NCBI GenBank assembly: GCA_037953745.1
Contig: JBAKBP010007093.1
Span: forward strand, 39,325 to 103,324
Source: Lithodes maja
Lineage: Eukaryota; Arthropoda; Malacostraca; Decapoda; Lithodidae
Length of the DNA stretch: 64,000 nt
Reading direction: 5' to 3'
Part shown: in pieces, positions 22,436 to 33,716 of the stretch
Position numbering within the stretch: the first letter of the stretch is position 1
How the letters are laid out: each line of letters begins with the position of its first letter
Translations under genes and position numbers: made by a program
Notes under the pieces: model-generated
Databases searched by the model: none
Seen by the model: only the letters and a program-made list of their open reading frames with translations
What the model was told of the DNA's origin: nothing

Positions 22436-22866
22436 CCCACTGAGCCCCAGCTAGTTATAAATAAATGTACCACCAGGGACCGGCAGGATTTGATTTTTTT
22501 TTCCCAGAAACAATAGCGAATGGGTTAGGAATGAAGGAATAACCACAAAAAAACGATCAAAAAGGTCAAAAATTGGTCCTACGGAGCCCCCGAAAGTAGA
22601 TTTTACAAGAGTAAAAAATTGAAGGCAAATACACCCAAAATACCGTTTTTTGCGCGCTCACGCGCACGCGGTTGGACTTTGAGAGTTTTCAACCATCGGC
22701 ATGGTTGCTTGGGATACTTACACAGTTCCCATACAAATCTGAGCCCTCTAAGTGCCATAGGACAGGAGTAATTGGGACCGGAGTACCTGTGACGACACGT
22801 TGTCGTCGCTGGGGTTATCGTTACATACATTGACGACGAACGTTGTCGTCGCTGGGGTTCAGTGGG
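22436..22866. mobile_element. TTAA-flanked MITE, CCCACTGAGCCCC family
   Basis: 431 bp flanked by TTAA (22432-22435, 22867-22870), ends CCCACTGAGCCCCAGC and GCTGGGGTTCAGTGGG. The interior (CTTTGAGAGTTTTCAACCAT, CAGTTCCCATACAAATCTGA) matches, in inverse orientation, the MITE inside the D 5' LTR at 51552-51989. It contains two GTCGTCGCTGGGGTT blocks near the right end. Confidence 0.85.
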
Positions 22867-22979
22867 TTAAAGTTGATCTGACATGGTTAGCATCTCTCTT
22901 GGTCTATATTCTGTGAGAATCTTGTATAATAATGTATGTGCTTCCGTCATTATACAGCATCAAACACTCTTACTTTTAA

Positions 22980-23290
22980 GGGGAAATATTTTGATCTATT
23001 TATTTGTATATTATTTTATTATTACTATTATATTTTAGTTAGCTCCCTAGACCTCCATCAAGCTTAAACAAATAACACCAAGACCCCTCGTCGAAATATA
23101 TGTGTGCATTTTTCGGTAGAAAAATGCCCCGGCCGAAGGCCAGTTGTATCAAAAGTGCATGCTTGCTAATATTCGCCAGGAACAAAATTGTCATGTAAGT
23201 GGCACGAAAGGTATTACAATTGACCAAAACATGGGGCGAAAGGTCTTCAAAATAGCCAAACTAATAAGCGAACGACTTAGGAACATAAGA
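22980..23290. mobile_element. Decayed MITE, AAGGGG family
   Basis: Begins GGGGAAATATTTTGATC after TTAA (22976-22979) and shares CTAGACCTCCATCAAGCTTA, TTCGCCAGGAACAAAATTG and the CCAAACTAAT block with 20618-20980. The right terminus is lost. Confidence 0.6.
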
Positions 23291-23349
23291 CCATATACAC
23301 AGGCAAGAGTTCTCTCTGTGTTTTCCCCCACCCAATCTATCTACCTGTC

Positions 23350-24360
23350 AGTATCAATTATTTGCATAGGAATTAGCCTATTATGAACTATGTAATCTGC
23401 ATAAGGCCGACCGGCTCACTCAAGGCAGATCTTATTCACACCCAACCCATATCATTCATTATGACAATCCAGGTTGAGCTTGAAACATTATACCGTTCCT
23501 GAGCTAGTCCCTGCACTTGGTAATCTATTCCACACAATCTGCATCTCAGTTTCCAAACCAGTGCTTACTTAACACAATTCTGAAGCGGAACTTATCCAAT
23601 TTGAAGCCATTTAAACGGGTTATATCACAGTTATTATGCTTTAATACCTTATTAATAACTACCTTATTGATACCTTTCACCCATTTAAAAACCTCTACTA
23701 TATCTCCTTTACATTTTCGTCTTTCTATTGAATAGTAACCCAAGGTTTTTCAGCTTCTCCTCATACGAGATATTTCTACAAATGTGGAATCTGGATCATT
23801 TACGTCCTTCGTTGGATTGCTCCAGAGAGTTAATACGCTGTCTACAATAAGGGCACCCAGACTGTAAAGAATGGTGCAATGCTAAGTAAAGTTTTAAGAT
23901 AACGTTAACAGTTGTGTTACTCACACTCCTAGATATGAATTCCAGAACCCTGTTTGTCGTGTTTCGAACAATTATACATTGTGTTCTAGGTTTCAGATCA
24001 TTGCTAACGAGCACACCCAGCTCGTGTTTACAGTCTGAGTTACCTAATTCTACATTATCTACTTTACAGTATATATTGCATCTAAATTCAACTTCCCCAT
24101 TCTTATTATCATGCATTTATCCATATTGAAACTTATATGCCATTTCATTGACCATTCATGTAAAGTATCTAGATATCTTTGGAGACATTCAATCTCAGGG
24201 TCTGAATCTAATATTCTCCCCATTTTGGTATCGTCTTCAAATGTATTATCCTGCTATTTATACCTAAATCAAGGTAGTTTATATAGATAACAAACAACAG
24301 GGGGCCCAGTACATAACTTTGAGGAACGTCACTTTTTACTGAACCCTTATCTCAAAACTA
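23350..24360 (-). pseudogene. Decayed CR1-like LINE, RT end and C-terminus
   Basis: Read on the minus strand, broken frames give GPLLFVIYIN (RT block before the catalytic box), then YCKVDNVELGNSDCKHELGV, LVSNDLKPRTQC, FISRSVSNTTVNVILKLYLAL, and later DIVEVFKWVKGINK and KHWFGN. This order is typical of the C-terminal half of CR1-type LINE ORF2. Many stops and frameshifts. No endonuclease part is visible. Confidence 0.75.
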
Positions 24361-24630
24361 ATTCAACATAACATGAGGGAGGAGGGGATCCAAAAAAACA
24401 CCCCTTTATGGCAGTAGAAATGGCTAACCAATATTAGGAGAAGATGAAGGGAAAAAGAGTGTCCGAAAGAGGAGACGGAGAGGAGTTGATTGGTCTGTAT
24501 GGGAACAAAAGAACCCATTATACAGGGGTACGGTGGGCGGGGACCTACTGACCATACTCATTATTGGTTAACCTTTCACAGTCACCGACTCATTCCCAGG
24601 TAGATCCGCTAATTTACACACGGGCAGATT
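24361..24630. other. Unassigned spacer
   Basis: Noncoding purine-rich stretch (about 24430-24490) without recognisable structure. Confidence 0.3.
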
Positions 24631-24635
24631 TTTAT

Positions 24636-24722
24636 CTGTGTTTGTGTGTGAGTGTGTGTGTGTGTGTGCTTGTGTGTTTTTGTGTATGTGTAATAATGTT
24701 TTTTTCTTCTGTGTGTATATAC

Positions 24723-24769
<47 letters not shown>

Positions 24770-24788
24770 CGTATATATACCGTATATA

Positions 24789-24848
<60 letters not shown>

Positions 24849-24865
24849 TATACAGGTATATATAC
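24636..24865. repeat. (GT)n and (TA)n microsatellite cluster
   Basis: TG repeats at about 24638-24690, then TA-type repeats from 24722 to about 24875 with GTA and CATA interruptions. Open frames full of Tyr/Ile here are artefacts. Confidence 0.95.
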
Positions 24866-24885
24866 AGTATATATACTGTATGAGT

Positions 24886-25190
24886 GTAATAATAATAATA
24901 ATAATCGGTTTATTTCAAGCCGGCAGCCAATGGGGCTGAAAATACACAGACTTAACCTATATCTTAACCTAAGTGATCAAACAGACTGATCCTGGCTGCT
25001 AACGAGAGCGCCTACATACCCCCGAGGGAGTAGGAAGTGGGCAGGAGACTTTGTGGGTCCCCCGAGACGGTCCTTCCAGACCTTGCCTTCACGGCCAGGG
25101 AAAATTGTGTGTGTGTATGAGTATGTGTGTGTGTGTATGTGCTTATGTGTATGTGTCTGTGATTGCGTTCGCCTAAGGCATATCGGTAAA
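24886..25190 (-). mobile_element. Retroposon 3' end with (ATT)n tail
   Basis: On the minus strand a ~120-bp GC-balanced stretch ends GGCTTGAAATAAACCG followed by ATT repeats (24886-24905), the look of a LINE or SINE 3' end. A TG repeat (25106-25160) lies further in. The family is not recognised. Confidence 0.4.
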
Positions 25191-25233
25191 ATATAGTCAA
25201 TGTTAACCATCTCCACGTTATCTATTTCGTTAA

Positions 25234-25748
25234 CACTTTGAGGATTAAGCTGCATTTTGAGTTAATTCTGGTTATCATTAGACAGCTTATGAAAAGGGTA
25301 AAGACTATCTCAACTAATCCTCTAACTTCCATATACCCTTCGTAATCTAAAGGGTAAAGACTATCTCAACTAATCCTCTAACTTCCATATACCCTTCGTA
25401 ATCTAAAGGGTAAAGACTATCTCAACTAATCCTCTAACTTCCATATACCCTTCGTAATCTAAAGGGTAAAGACTATCTCAACTAATCCTCTAACTTCCAT
25501 ATACCCTTCGTAATCTAAAGGGTAAAGACTATCTCAACTAATCCTCTAACTTCCATATACCCTTCGTAATCTAAAGGGTAAAGACTATCTCAACTAATCC
25601 TCTAACTTCCATATACCCTTCGTAATCTAAAGGGTAAAGACTATCTCAACTAATCCTCTAACTTCCATATACCCTTCGTAATCTATATATAATTGCCTGA
25701 TAATAGCCAGAAAACCGAAACTAAATACGTCGTAACATCTTGAAAGAG
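25234..25748. mobile_element. TTAA-flanked MITE, copy 3, with internal 56-bp expansion
   Basis: Flanked by TTAA (25230-25233, 25749-25752). Ends CACTTTGAGGAT and ATCTTGAAAGAG are imperfectly inverted, and the inner pair TTCTGGTTATCATTAGAC / TGATAATAGCCAGAA is intact. Its 515 bp against ~206 in sister copies is explained by an internal tandem array. Confidence 0.8.
25296..25687 (+). repeat. 56-bp tandem repeat, 7 near-identical units
   Basis: GGGTAAAGACTATCTCAACT begins units at 25296, 25352, 25408, 25464, 25520, 25576 and 25632, exactly 56 bp each. I see essentially no differences between units, implying recent amplification inside the MITE. Confidence 0.95.
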
Positions 25749-25752
25749 TTAA

Positions 25753-26189
25753 GTATATCGTGTAATCGACTCGACATATATACACAAAACACTCCGATGA
25801 TATTTGTATTGATTTGAGTTTCTTAAATTGATATAATAACGGTATAAGATGGAATAAGATAGGTTCAGAATTATACATAAAACTAATTAAAAAGAAAGAA
25901 AAACCATATATATTCAAAAAAAGAGATTATTAACTTAGTATAGTGGGAAGTTGTGGGAAGTCATTGCAGGTTAGAGGTATCACTGATTGGAAACCACTTG
26001 CGATGATCAGGCTATAAGGAAGTTGGAACTGTAAACATCGATACTAAAAAGATATGGACAAATAATGTAGGTTTCATGTATCTATATATCTACTACAACC
26101 GTATGTAGCTGGTATTTATGCTAAATAGCAATGGGTACAGCTCTAACTTCCTTATTGCCTGGAACTCATAAGTGGTCAGTATTATTATG
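25753..26189. other. Unassigned AT-rich spacer
   Basis: No coding signal and no terminal repeats seen. A poly-A-like patch lies at about 25885-25925. Confidence 0.3.
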
Positions 26190-26396
26190 TGGCATTTGGA
26201 GCCAGGATATGACGGAAATTATATTGGTCTTATCAGTGACAATAAAATAAATTAAATGAGATGGCACTAAAGGTCTTAACTTTGGCAAATACATTGGTTG
26301 TAATGTCTAAGAATCGCCAAACTAATGGGGCTAAACATGATCGAGAAGGGGGTCCCGAAAAAACTAACTAAAACCTTCCCCTTGATCGTGTTAAGA
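26190..26396. mobile_element. MITE fragment, AAGGGG family
   Basis: Holds AATCGCCAAACTAATGGGGC and GATCGAGAAGGGGG as in the other copies and ends CCTTCCCCTTGATCGTGTTAA. The left half is missing or unrecognisable. Confidence 0.5.
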
Positions 26397-26879
26397 TATA
26401 CAAGTAGCAAGACAAATGTAATAATGTCATTAATTTGGAGAGCCTTGCTCACTAACAGACACACGCACAAGACAGCATAACCTGTATAACTAACTTAACC
26501 CAATTAGTGAAAAGTACACATTTATGTAATAGTATATAAACTAGCCGTGTTTGTCTTTTCCTGTACTACTTTTCCTACTTTGGGGGCGGGAAGCTAGGAA
26601 TCCTCCTCTCCTTGTAAAATTCACCTAATAGACAACACAAAAAGCAAGGGGCGAGATAACGCGAAAGTGGTACCGGACACTAAGAATTAGAAATATAAAT
26701 GTTGTTTCTGTTCGGGTTCTTCGTCAATTCGGCCACCCCCAGCTATGGGGTATGTGCCTGAGTCTATACATTCATACATACATATCAAACTAGAGGGGCA
26801 TTCGGGATAACGCATACTTACACCTATGCTGGCCGAGATATGCGCTCTAGAGATTGCCCCCTAAATTACGCTTCTTCCT

Positions 26880-27240
26880 TGGCGCATTTCCTAACTGCCC
26901 AACACACTTTATGAGCATCAATTCATAACTTTGTGAGATATCTTGCTAACAGTCAAACAGACACACAAACAAATGGAGGCAAAACATAATATCCGTCAAC
27001 TTCGTTGGAGGAAGTAATAAATTAGAACAACTAATTACATGGTTTTCTTTCGATTATTTGTGCGTTGGTAAGTGGCTTAAAAACATACCACGCCACCTAT
27101 TTACTTTTTTTTTTTACCCCGGCCAACGAGGTTGGGCAGAGGTTATGTTATTAATCTGTGCTTGTATGTTTGTTTGTAGATATAATCTCAAAAAGTTATG
27201 AACCGATGTTCAGGACATTTGTGAGGCGATCGGTAGAGCT
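26880..27240. repeat. Inverted pair of a known-type invertebrate repeat
   Basis: The right half contains GGTTGGGCAGAGGTTATGTT and later CTCAAAAAGTTATGAACCGA. The left half (about 26900-27030) is the diverged reverse complement (CATAACTTTGTGAGATATC ... GGCAAAACATAATATCCGTC). Arms of ~130 bp lie around ~100 bp. This wording recurs in many invertebrate MITE-like repeats. A (T)n run sits at 27103-27113. Confidence 0.5.
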
Positions 27241-27566
27241 TATACCTGCCACTTACAGGTGGCGATCTCTATAACAGGTAACAGGTAACCAGCATAGGCT
27301 GTGGTATGCGCTCTCCTGACTGGCTCTCTAATTTTAGCATTTGTTTCCAGTTTCGTTGGTCATTCTTTGTATTTATATTCTTCCATATTTCCATTCAACG
27401 ATTTTGGATGACCTCATTGGTATTGGTCAACATTTCTTCCACTATGATTGACCATAAACTGCTCAATGGCTTCTAATAACTGTCATACCTTAGCACACGT
27501 AATGTCGTGAAGATCAGTATATAGTTAGGTTAGTGTCATGTTTAGCTTCATTTACCTGCTCTCATA

Positions 27567-27567
27567 T

Positions 27568-27645
<78 letters not shown>

Positions 27646-27661
27646 ACTCTCTCTCTCTCTC
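27567..27661. repeat. (CT)n microsatellite
   Basis: Nearly pure CT dinucleotides with a few TTT interruptions. The Ser/Leu open frame over it is an artefact. Confidence 0.95.
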
Positions 27662-28214
27662 CTCTTACCCTTTTCTTTATACATAATTAATTCACCCATA
27701 TTATTCTCTCCTCTGTTATCTCCTGTTAATCTTCCATTATCTGTTCATCCAACATGCACGATAATTCCTACCATTGTTCTGAACTGCTCTGCCCTTCCAT
27801 TTCTCCCTCTGCATGTACAGTTGTCCACATAAGTTTGTTCCTCGTCGTGCTCTTATGTATGGACATATAATAGTCCTAATGAATTGCGATTGTGTTTTCT
27901 TTTGTTTTAATTATCAATTGACTAATCAGATAAGTTAGCCACTGAATAAGAAGCTACACTCGCAATTTAATCATGCGCATTATATTTCCATGTATAAGAT
28001 CACGGATAGGAACAGACCTTGTGTGGGCAACTGTAACTCTGGCTTATATATCTTGCTCTCTGGGTTCTCCTTTATCTGTGTTATCAGGGTGTTATGTTAA
28101 CTTTATCACGGCTATAATTATAGTGGCAAGTCCAATTACTTACGTGGATTGCGAATTAGTGTGGGTAGTTCCTGGTCTGGGTTCGCTCTTTGTTCTTAGC
28201 TTCCTTTCTCTCTC
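27662..28214. other. Unassigned spacer
   Basis: No convincing gene. A 126-codon open frame from 27973 ends in a Thr-His run coded by the AC microsatellite and has no motif. Confidence 0.3.
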
Positions 28215-28215
28215 T

Positions 28216-28218
<3 letters not shown>

Positions 28219-28258
<40 letters not shown>
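28219..28258. repeat. (AC)n microsatellite
   Basis: About 20 uninterrupted AC units. Confidence 0.97.
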
Positions 28259-28259
<1 letters not shown>

Positions 28260-28299
28260 CTTAATGTACTGTACAGGGGCACAGTGTATATATATATGT

Positions 28300-28779
28300 A
28301 TTGAGTATCGTTCACATGAGTGGGGAGGATTTTCGCATATTGCAACTCTTTGACAAAGTAGAAAAGGAAGCCTTTCGTCTCATTAACTCACGTCAACTCA
28401 CCGACTCTCTGCAATCTCTTTCTCTCTTCGCTGCAATGTTGCATGTATCTCGCTATTTTACCGCTATTACAATAATCAGTGTTCTTCAGAGCTCTCTCAG
28501 AGTATAACACCTCCTCTATGTCGAGTGCGTATCACTCGTCTTGCAACACCATCCCACCAATACTCTGTGCAACTCTCCAACCCAAGAGTGAAACGATATT
28601 CCCAATCTTTCTTCTAGTGAGTCAATAGTTGAGCTCTGGAACTCTCTTCCTTAACCAATCTTTCCCTCATGCTATGACTTAAATTGCAGGAGTTTTGGCT
28701 CAACTCTTGGGGAGGCACTCGTCGCAGGAAGCTTTTCCTTTTGTCTCTCGCATCCGTATAGGAAAAAAAAAAGGAAAAC
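28300..28779 (+). pseudogene. 5'-truncated Jockey-like LINE, C-terminal end with poly-A
   Basis: Broken + frames give LFDKVEKEAFRLINSRQLTDS, VRITRLATPSH, YSVQLSNPRVKRYSQSF and LWNSLP. This is the conserved C-terminal tail of Jockey-type LINE ORF2, comparable to DKIQNKAIRLINNPAIT and ATTLWNSLP in the minus-strand LINE near 30.2-30.5 kb. It ends in an A-rich tail (28762-28779). Confidence 0.7.
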
Positions 28780-28785
28780 AAAGAA

Positions 28786-28950
28786 AGGTGGGTTAGCCGA
28801 CCCGTGTGCTGACCACGAGATCGGGGGTTGGAATCCCCCAGACTCCAATTTTTGTTTCAGCTATCCCAATGGAGAGGATTGTATCGTGGTCCTTCCCTAG
28901 CCAACAATCAGCTAGTGTTAGCCGACACGTACTTCTCACCCATGCATCTG
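28786..28950 (+). mobile_element. tRNA-derived SINE head
   Basis: GGTTAGCCGACC...GCTGACCACGAGATCGGGGG followed by GGTTGGAATCC (28826-28836) resembles tRNA A-box and B-box regions; the canonical B box is GGTTCGAANCC. The flanking GGGGG/CCCCC form a T-arm-like stem. With no acceptor stem it is not a tRNA gene. It directly follows the LINE poly-A at 28779. Confidence 0.6.
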
Positions 28951-29229
28951 CAAAGTCGAAAGAGTAAGAATCATGAACAGAGAGAGAGTTGCTGAATATA
29001 ATGGGCAGAACACAGTAAAATGCAATGTGATAGCAGGTACATTAACTCACCAAAGTTCGTGTACCTCATGTATCTCCAATTATGAAATTACTTCTCTGGA
29101 AACAAATGTATGACCATCATTTTGCATATATCGACTACAACACTATTGTATACATATAATTATAATTGTATAGAGAGAAACATAGGGGTCCATGCATTTT
29201 TATATATGATTGCACAAGAAAGTGAATTG
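28951..29229. other. Unassigned AT-rich spacer
   Basis: No coding or repeat signal beyond low complexity. Confidence 0.3.
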
Positions 29230-29233
29230 TTAA

Positions 29234-29603
29234 GGGGGTAACCGGCTTTTTGTGTTCTCTCCTTTTCTCTCTTTCCCTGGCTTGTATCCATTCGGCCTCA
29301 TTCAGCCAACTGTTTTAAGACGTTTATCCCCATCCAGGTGCCGATATCTTCATGGCGAGCGATAGCGAGCCAGCATTGTATGGAGAAATCCGGCTTCGCC
29401 GGAGAAATTTTGCTATCGACAAATTTACAAATTTAGCTTGCTGTCAAAACTAAAATATATATATGCTGGCTCGCTAGCGCTCGCCAGGAAAATATTGACA
29501 TATGGATGGGGGAAAATGTCTTAAAATAGTAGGCTGAACGGGGCCGAATGGATACAAGCCAAAGAGAGAGGAAGAGAAAAAGAAAACAAGCCGGTGACCC
29601 CCT
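29234..29603. mobile_element. TTAA-flanked MITE with ~60-bp inverted ends
   Basis: 370 bp between TTAA copies (29230-29233, 29604-29607). The ends GGGGGTAACCGGC and GCCGGTGACCCCC extend into inverted arms of about 60 bp that meet at CTTGTATCCATTCGGCC and its complement. A second inner inverted pair is GGCGAGCGATAGCGAGCC / GGCTCGCTAGCGCTCGCC. No coding capacity. Confidence 0.85.
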
Positions 29604-29620
29604 TTAAGAAACATTGAAGG

Positions 29621-30046
29621 ATGAAAATGAAGGTGAATACATATATGCTAGCTGCAGGGCTTGTTATTAATTAACTGTATCTCCAACTGTTGGCTATAAA
29701 ATATAAATGAAGGTGAATACATAATTATATGCTAGCTGCAGGGCTTGTTATAAATTAACTGTATCTCCAACTGTTGGCTATAAAATATAAATGAAGGTGA
29801 ATACATAATATATGCTAGCTGCAGGGCTTGTTATTAATTAACTGTATCTCCAACTGTTGGCTATAAAATATAAATGAAGGTGAATACATATACGCTACCT
29901 GCAGGGCTTGTTATTAATTAACTGTATCTCCAACTGTTGGCTATAAAATATAAATGAAGGTGAATACATAATTTATGCTAGCTGCAGGGCTTGTTATTAA
30001 TTAACTGTATCTCCAACTGCTGGCCATAAAATATAAATGAAGGTGA
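29621..30046 (+). repeat. 80-bp minisatellite, segment 1 (about 5 units)
   Basis: Units of 80-84 bp carry GCTAGCTGCAGGGCTTGTTA, TTAACTGTATCTCCAACTG and AAATATAAATGAAGGTGAA. The array continues at 42864, 43618 and 45826, so one ancestral array of ~15 units was split by three insertions. Confidence 0.95.
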
Positions 30047-30124
30047 TTTTTTTTTTTTTTTTTTTTTAAAGAGACAATGAACGGAGGAAGGAAAAACACA
30101 GATAAAACAAAAATGTCCATGTGC

Positions 30125-32383
30125 CTAAAGGCATCCTCCATTCATAAAATGTTTGTAACAACTGGATTTAAAAATTTGTAAATTGTAAGTTTGTGGAAAG
30201 CAATTCGAGGGAAGTGAATTCCAAAGAGTAGTAGCTCTGGGGATAAATGAATTCTGATAAGCAGAAGTTCTGCATTGTGGAGGAGAAAGTGTAAATTCAT
30301 GGGCGCTCTCAGCTGCCCTAGTTCTACGGGGAAAGATGTGGAGAGGCGGCACAATTGAAGCAAGTTCCTCGGAACAATTGCTGTGAAAATATCTGTAGAA
30401 TAATGCAAGGGATGCAACGTTTCTTCGTATGGATAATGTAGGAAGATCCTGTGTGATTGCAGGGTTATTGATTAATCTAATAGCTTTATTTTGAATTTTG
30501 TCCAACTGCCTCAATGCAACCACTCCACTTCCACCCCACAGAGGTGAACAGTAATCCATCTGAGAACGCACATGACTTTTATATATTACGGCCTACTGCT
30601 CGTCAGTGAAGAATTCTCGAACTCTGTACAGGAGTCCCAGTTTTTTAGAGGCATTCTTAGCAATGCTTCTAACATAATGTGTCCAGCTCAAGTTAGTAGT
30701 TAATGTTACACCGAGAATGTCAATACTAGGGGAAGTGGGAATATTTACATCATTAACAAATATATGGGAGTCAGTGAGATTCTGTCTGTTAGAAAATTGA
30801 ATGTACTTGGTTTTCTGTGCATTAAAGGAAACTAGATTCTTTTGTCCCCATCCATTAATTCTAGAAAGGTCCTGGTTCAGAGAAATTGCAGTGTTTATTT
30901 TTGAATTTATAAGATCGGGTTGGGTGAAAGAATTGGTAAATGTGAAGGAACTGTGGAGTGTTGAGTCATCTGCGTAGGAATGTATTGGATTATGAGTGGT
31001 AGATATGAGATCATTGATATGAATGAGGAACAGAATTGGGGCCAAAACTGATCCCTGGGGAACACCAGCATTTATTGAGTGAAATTGAGAATAAAGGCCA
31101 TCTACCATTACACATATTTTTCTGTTGTGAAGATAAGAAGAAATTAGTGGAACTAATGATGAAAGGCCGTAGTGTGACATCTTCGACAATAAGGATTGAT
31201 GCCAGACTCTATCAAATGCCTTTGATATATCCAGTGCTATTGTATGTGTTTCACCATGTTGGTCTGTAGCTTGGTTGATTTGATGCGTAAGAAGGCAAAG
31301 AATGTCTGCAGTTGATCGACATCGTCTAAAACCACATTGCCTATCACTGATTAATTTATTATTCTCAAGATGCTTAATTATGTGATTATTTAATATAATT
31401 TCAAAGACTTTACCAAGAGTGGAAGTTATAGCTATTGGTCTGTAGTTTGATGGATCTGAAGAGGCACCTTTTTTAGGAACTGGATGGATGTTTGCTTCTT
31501 TCCAGGGTACTGAGAAGCATGAGGTATGAGTATACAGACGGATTTTTTTTGCCAATACAGGAGCGAGCACCAAGGAGCAATTCTTAAGTACTATTGGAGG
31601 AATTTCATCTGGACCAGGAGCCTTATCTGCTGAGAGATTCTGCAAAATAGTTTTGACATGTCTGGTGTGGATCTTAAGTGAGGGAATTTCAGGCGAATTA
31701 AAATTAAGTACAGGGACATCTTGATTTATTTCATCTAAGGTTGAGTTGGTGGAGAAAATATCCGCAAGAAGGTTAGCTTTACCTCTTGGGTCACTTACAA
31801 GATTGCCAGTCGGAGATTTTAATGGTGGAATGGATGAAGCAGTAGTGAAGTTGGATTTGAATGAGTTAAGAGTAGACCAAAATATTTTGTTATCATTTGG
31901 ATTATTTAGAAGTTTATTTGCCTGCTTGTGGAGAAAGTTTGATTTAGTTAGGTTTAATACAGTTTTGGCATGATTTCTGATGTTTCTAAAGTAATTAAAG
32001 GCTTCATGTGTTTCTGATCTTGTGTATGCATTGTAGGCTATTGCTTTTTGTTCAGTTACTCTAGCACAATTATGGTCAAACCATTTAGGTGAATTAGATG
32101 TTTTACTGTACTTTTGATGAGGAATAAAAGTTTCCATTCCAATTTTTACAACATCTTGTATGTGGCTCAAGGTGGAGTGTGCATCATTAGAAAAGAAAGA
32201 GGTCCAGGGAATATCAATAAAGAAACCTTGAAGACCCTCCCAGTCTGCCCTATCGTAATGCCATTTAGTCACCAAAACAGGTTCAGAGTGGGAAGGTGTG
32301 GTAGGTGATAGATAGGTGGCCTGTATCAGACAGTGATCAGAAGATCCAAGCGGGGACCTCACTGTAACATCATATAACATCAT
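30125..32383 (-). pseudogene. LINE ORF2: endonuclease end, RT, C-terminal region
   Basis: The minus-strand frame starts in the endonuclease tail (PLGSSDHCLI, the SDH motif) and passes a linker (KWFDHNCARV). RT follows: SADKAPGPDEIPP, PSNYRPIAITS, LDISKAFDRVWH, NAGVPQGSVLAPILF and the catalytic HSYADDSTLH. It ends with MDYCSPLWGG, FIPRATTLWNSLP and a stop at 30125. It is interrupted by a single in-frame TAG at 30593-30595; the frame continues unchanged for a further 155 codons. The stop lies where leucine-type codons are expected. The 3' UTR is only ~60 bp before poly-A. Confidence 0.88.
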
Positions 32384-32688
32384 ATAACAATAATTTTCTG
32401 AATTGGTTGTTAAAAATAAGTCCAGTAGGTGGGAATTATGATTAGGATTATCTGGTACACAGGGTGGGTTGGTTGACTAGTTGAGTGAGATTAAATGAGT
32501 CTGCAAATAGCTCACATTCAAGACCAGCATCATCAGTCCTGGCTGAATGAGTGAGCCATTCAACATTATGGACATTAAAATCCCCCAACACAGTGATTTC
32601 AGAAGAAGCATTTAAGTTGAGGACACTGAGTTGTGAGGACAGAGAATCAAAAAGACTTTGCTCTGGAGGAGTATTTGGGGAACGGTAG
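32384..32688 (-). pseudogene. LINE endonuclease domain, middle part
   Basis: Minus-strand translation gives ITVLGDFNVHNVEWLTH (the GDFN endonuclease motif) and then ELFADSFNLTQLVNQPT. A frameshift near 32465 leads into DNPNHNSHLLDLFLTT, which joins the main ORF2 frame. Element C's 5' LTR starts at the next base on the upstream side. Confidence 0.8.
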
Positions 32689-33154
32689 TGTGAGCATGTC
32701 CAGTGTGAGCATGCTGTACAGAACGCCTAGTCATGCCCCACTCTCGCTAGGATCGTCAGGGCAGGAACTTTGGCTGTAGTCTATGTAGAGTTTCCTAACT
32801 TAGTTCATGTGAGCCGTTGTACTATACGTATTATGAATATGTATTTTGTTTTCATCTGAGTCAACAAGTTCTATTTTATATCATTAGTTATATGTATTGT
32901 GTGTAAAACTTATTTGTAATGATGGGAAGAGAAACAACTGGCAGAGACAGTTGGGGGGTCAGTGGGTGCACCAGGCGGGAGGTGGGCCTAACTCACTAGC
33001 ACTCAACCCCCCCCCCACCCCAACCCCCCCCCCCCCCCCCCCACCCTGAGTGCTAGGGGAGCCTTTGTCTTTCCCAGAGGAGAGAGAGAAATTACGTAAT
33101 GGTTGTCAGTGGGCGGTCCTTAGTAGTTCACGTTGGGCTCACTAGAGGGCCGGG

Positions 33155-33190
33155 TATAAAAAGGGAAGTCTAGCCATTTTTTCATCAGAA
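33155..33190 (+). promoter_or_regulatory. Core promoter in C 5' LTR
   Basis: TATAAAAA at 33155-33162 preceded by GGGCCGGG. About 25-30 bases downstream lies TTTTTCATCAGAACTC, a plausible initiator. The same block is at 40695-40702 in the 3' LTR. The start site is inferred, not seen. Confidence 0.6.
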
Positions 33191-33716
33191 CTCATTAGGC
33201 AGAGCGACTTCTCATTTCCCTTGCTAACTATATATATTCTTCTGACTGATGTGAACTTTCTCTACTACCTTACATCCTTATCTCCTCTTTTCCCTGCCTG
33301 TTTAACTTCCATGGTCCCGTTGGTGCAGAGCTAGTCAGCCAACGTATTATCGCTTGAGTTCTCACAAGATACTTGCCTATTAGATAGCCTATTTTGGAAG
33401 GGTTAACTTAGAATAGGATTGATTTATGTTTGTTGCACTTGTATATGCATTTCCCTGTGTGTTATTATTATTATTCGTGTTTTCTGCTAGTCTAGGTAAT
33501 GCTAGACTGGGGTAAGGCTTTTCTGTGTTACGAGTTGTTGTTTGATGCAGTGGTTAAGCTATAAACCTGCATACTCCTTTCGGTTCAGTGAAGCCTAGGT
33601 TGTCTTCGCGGCTGACTGTGTTGAGTTAATAATTTACAGTGCGTGAGGGCAAGAGCCTAACCACCCTGTATTTTATTAACAGTTTGTTTTTACTTTGTCA
33701 AGGAGCCGGGAGAAAA

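Noticed and set aside
24564..24989. Tyr/Ile-rich open frames on both strands
   Set aside because: They are translations of GT and TA microsatellites.
28786..28860. Functional tRNA gene
   Set aside because: B box is altered and no acceptor stem or anticodon arm can be folded; a SINE head is more likely.
33500..33520. CTGGGGTAAGGC in A, C and D LTRs as a 5' splice site
   Set aside because: Absent from the B/solo family and no matching acceptor or spliced frame was found; left as unproven.
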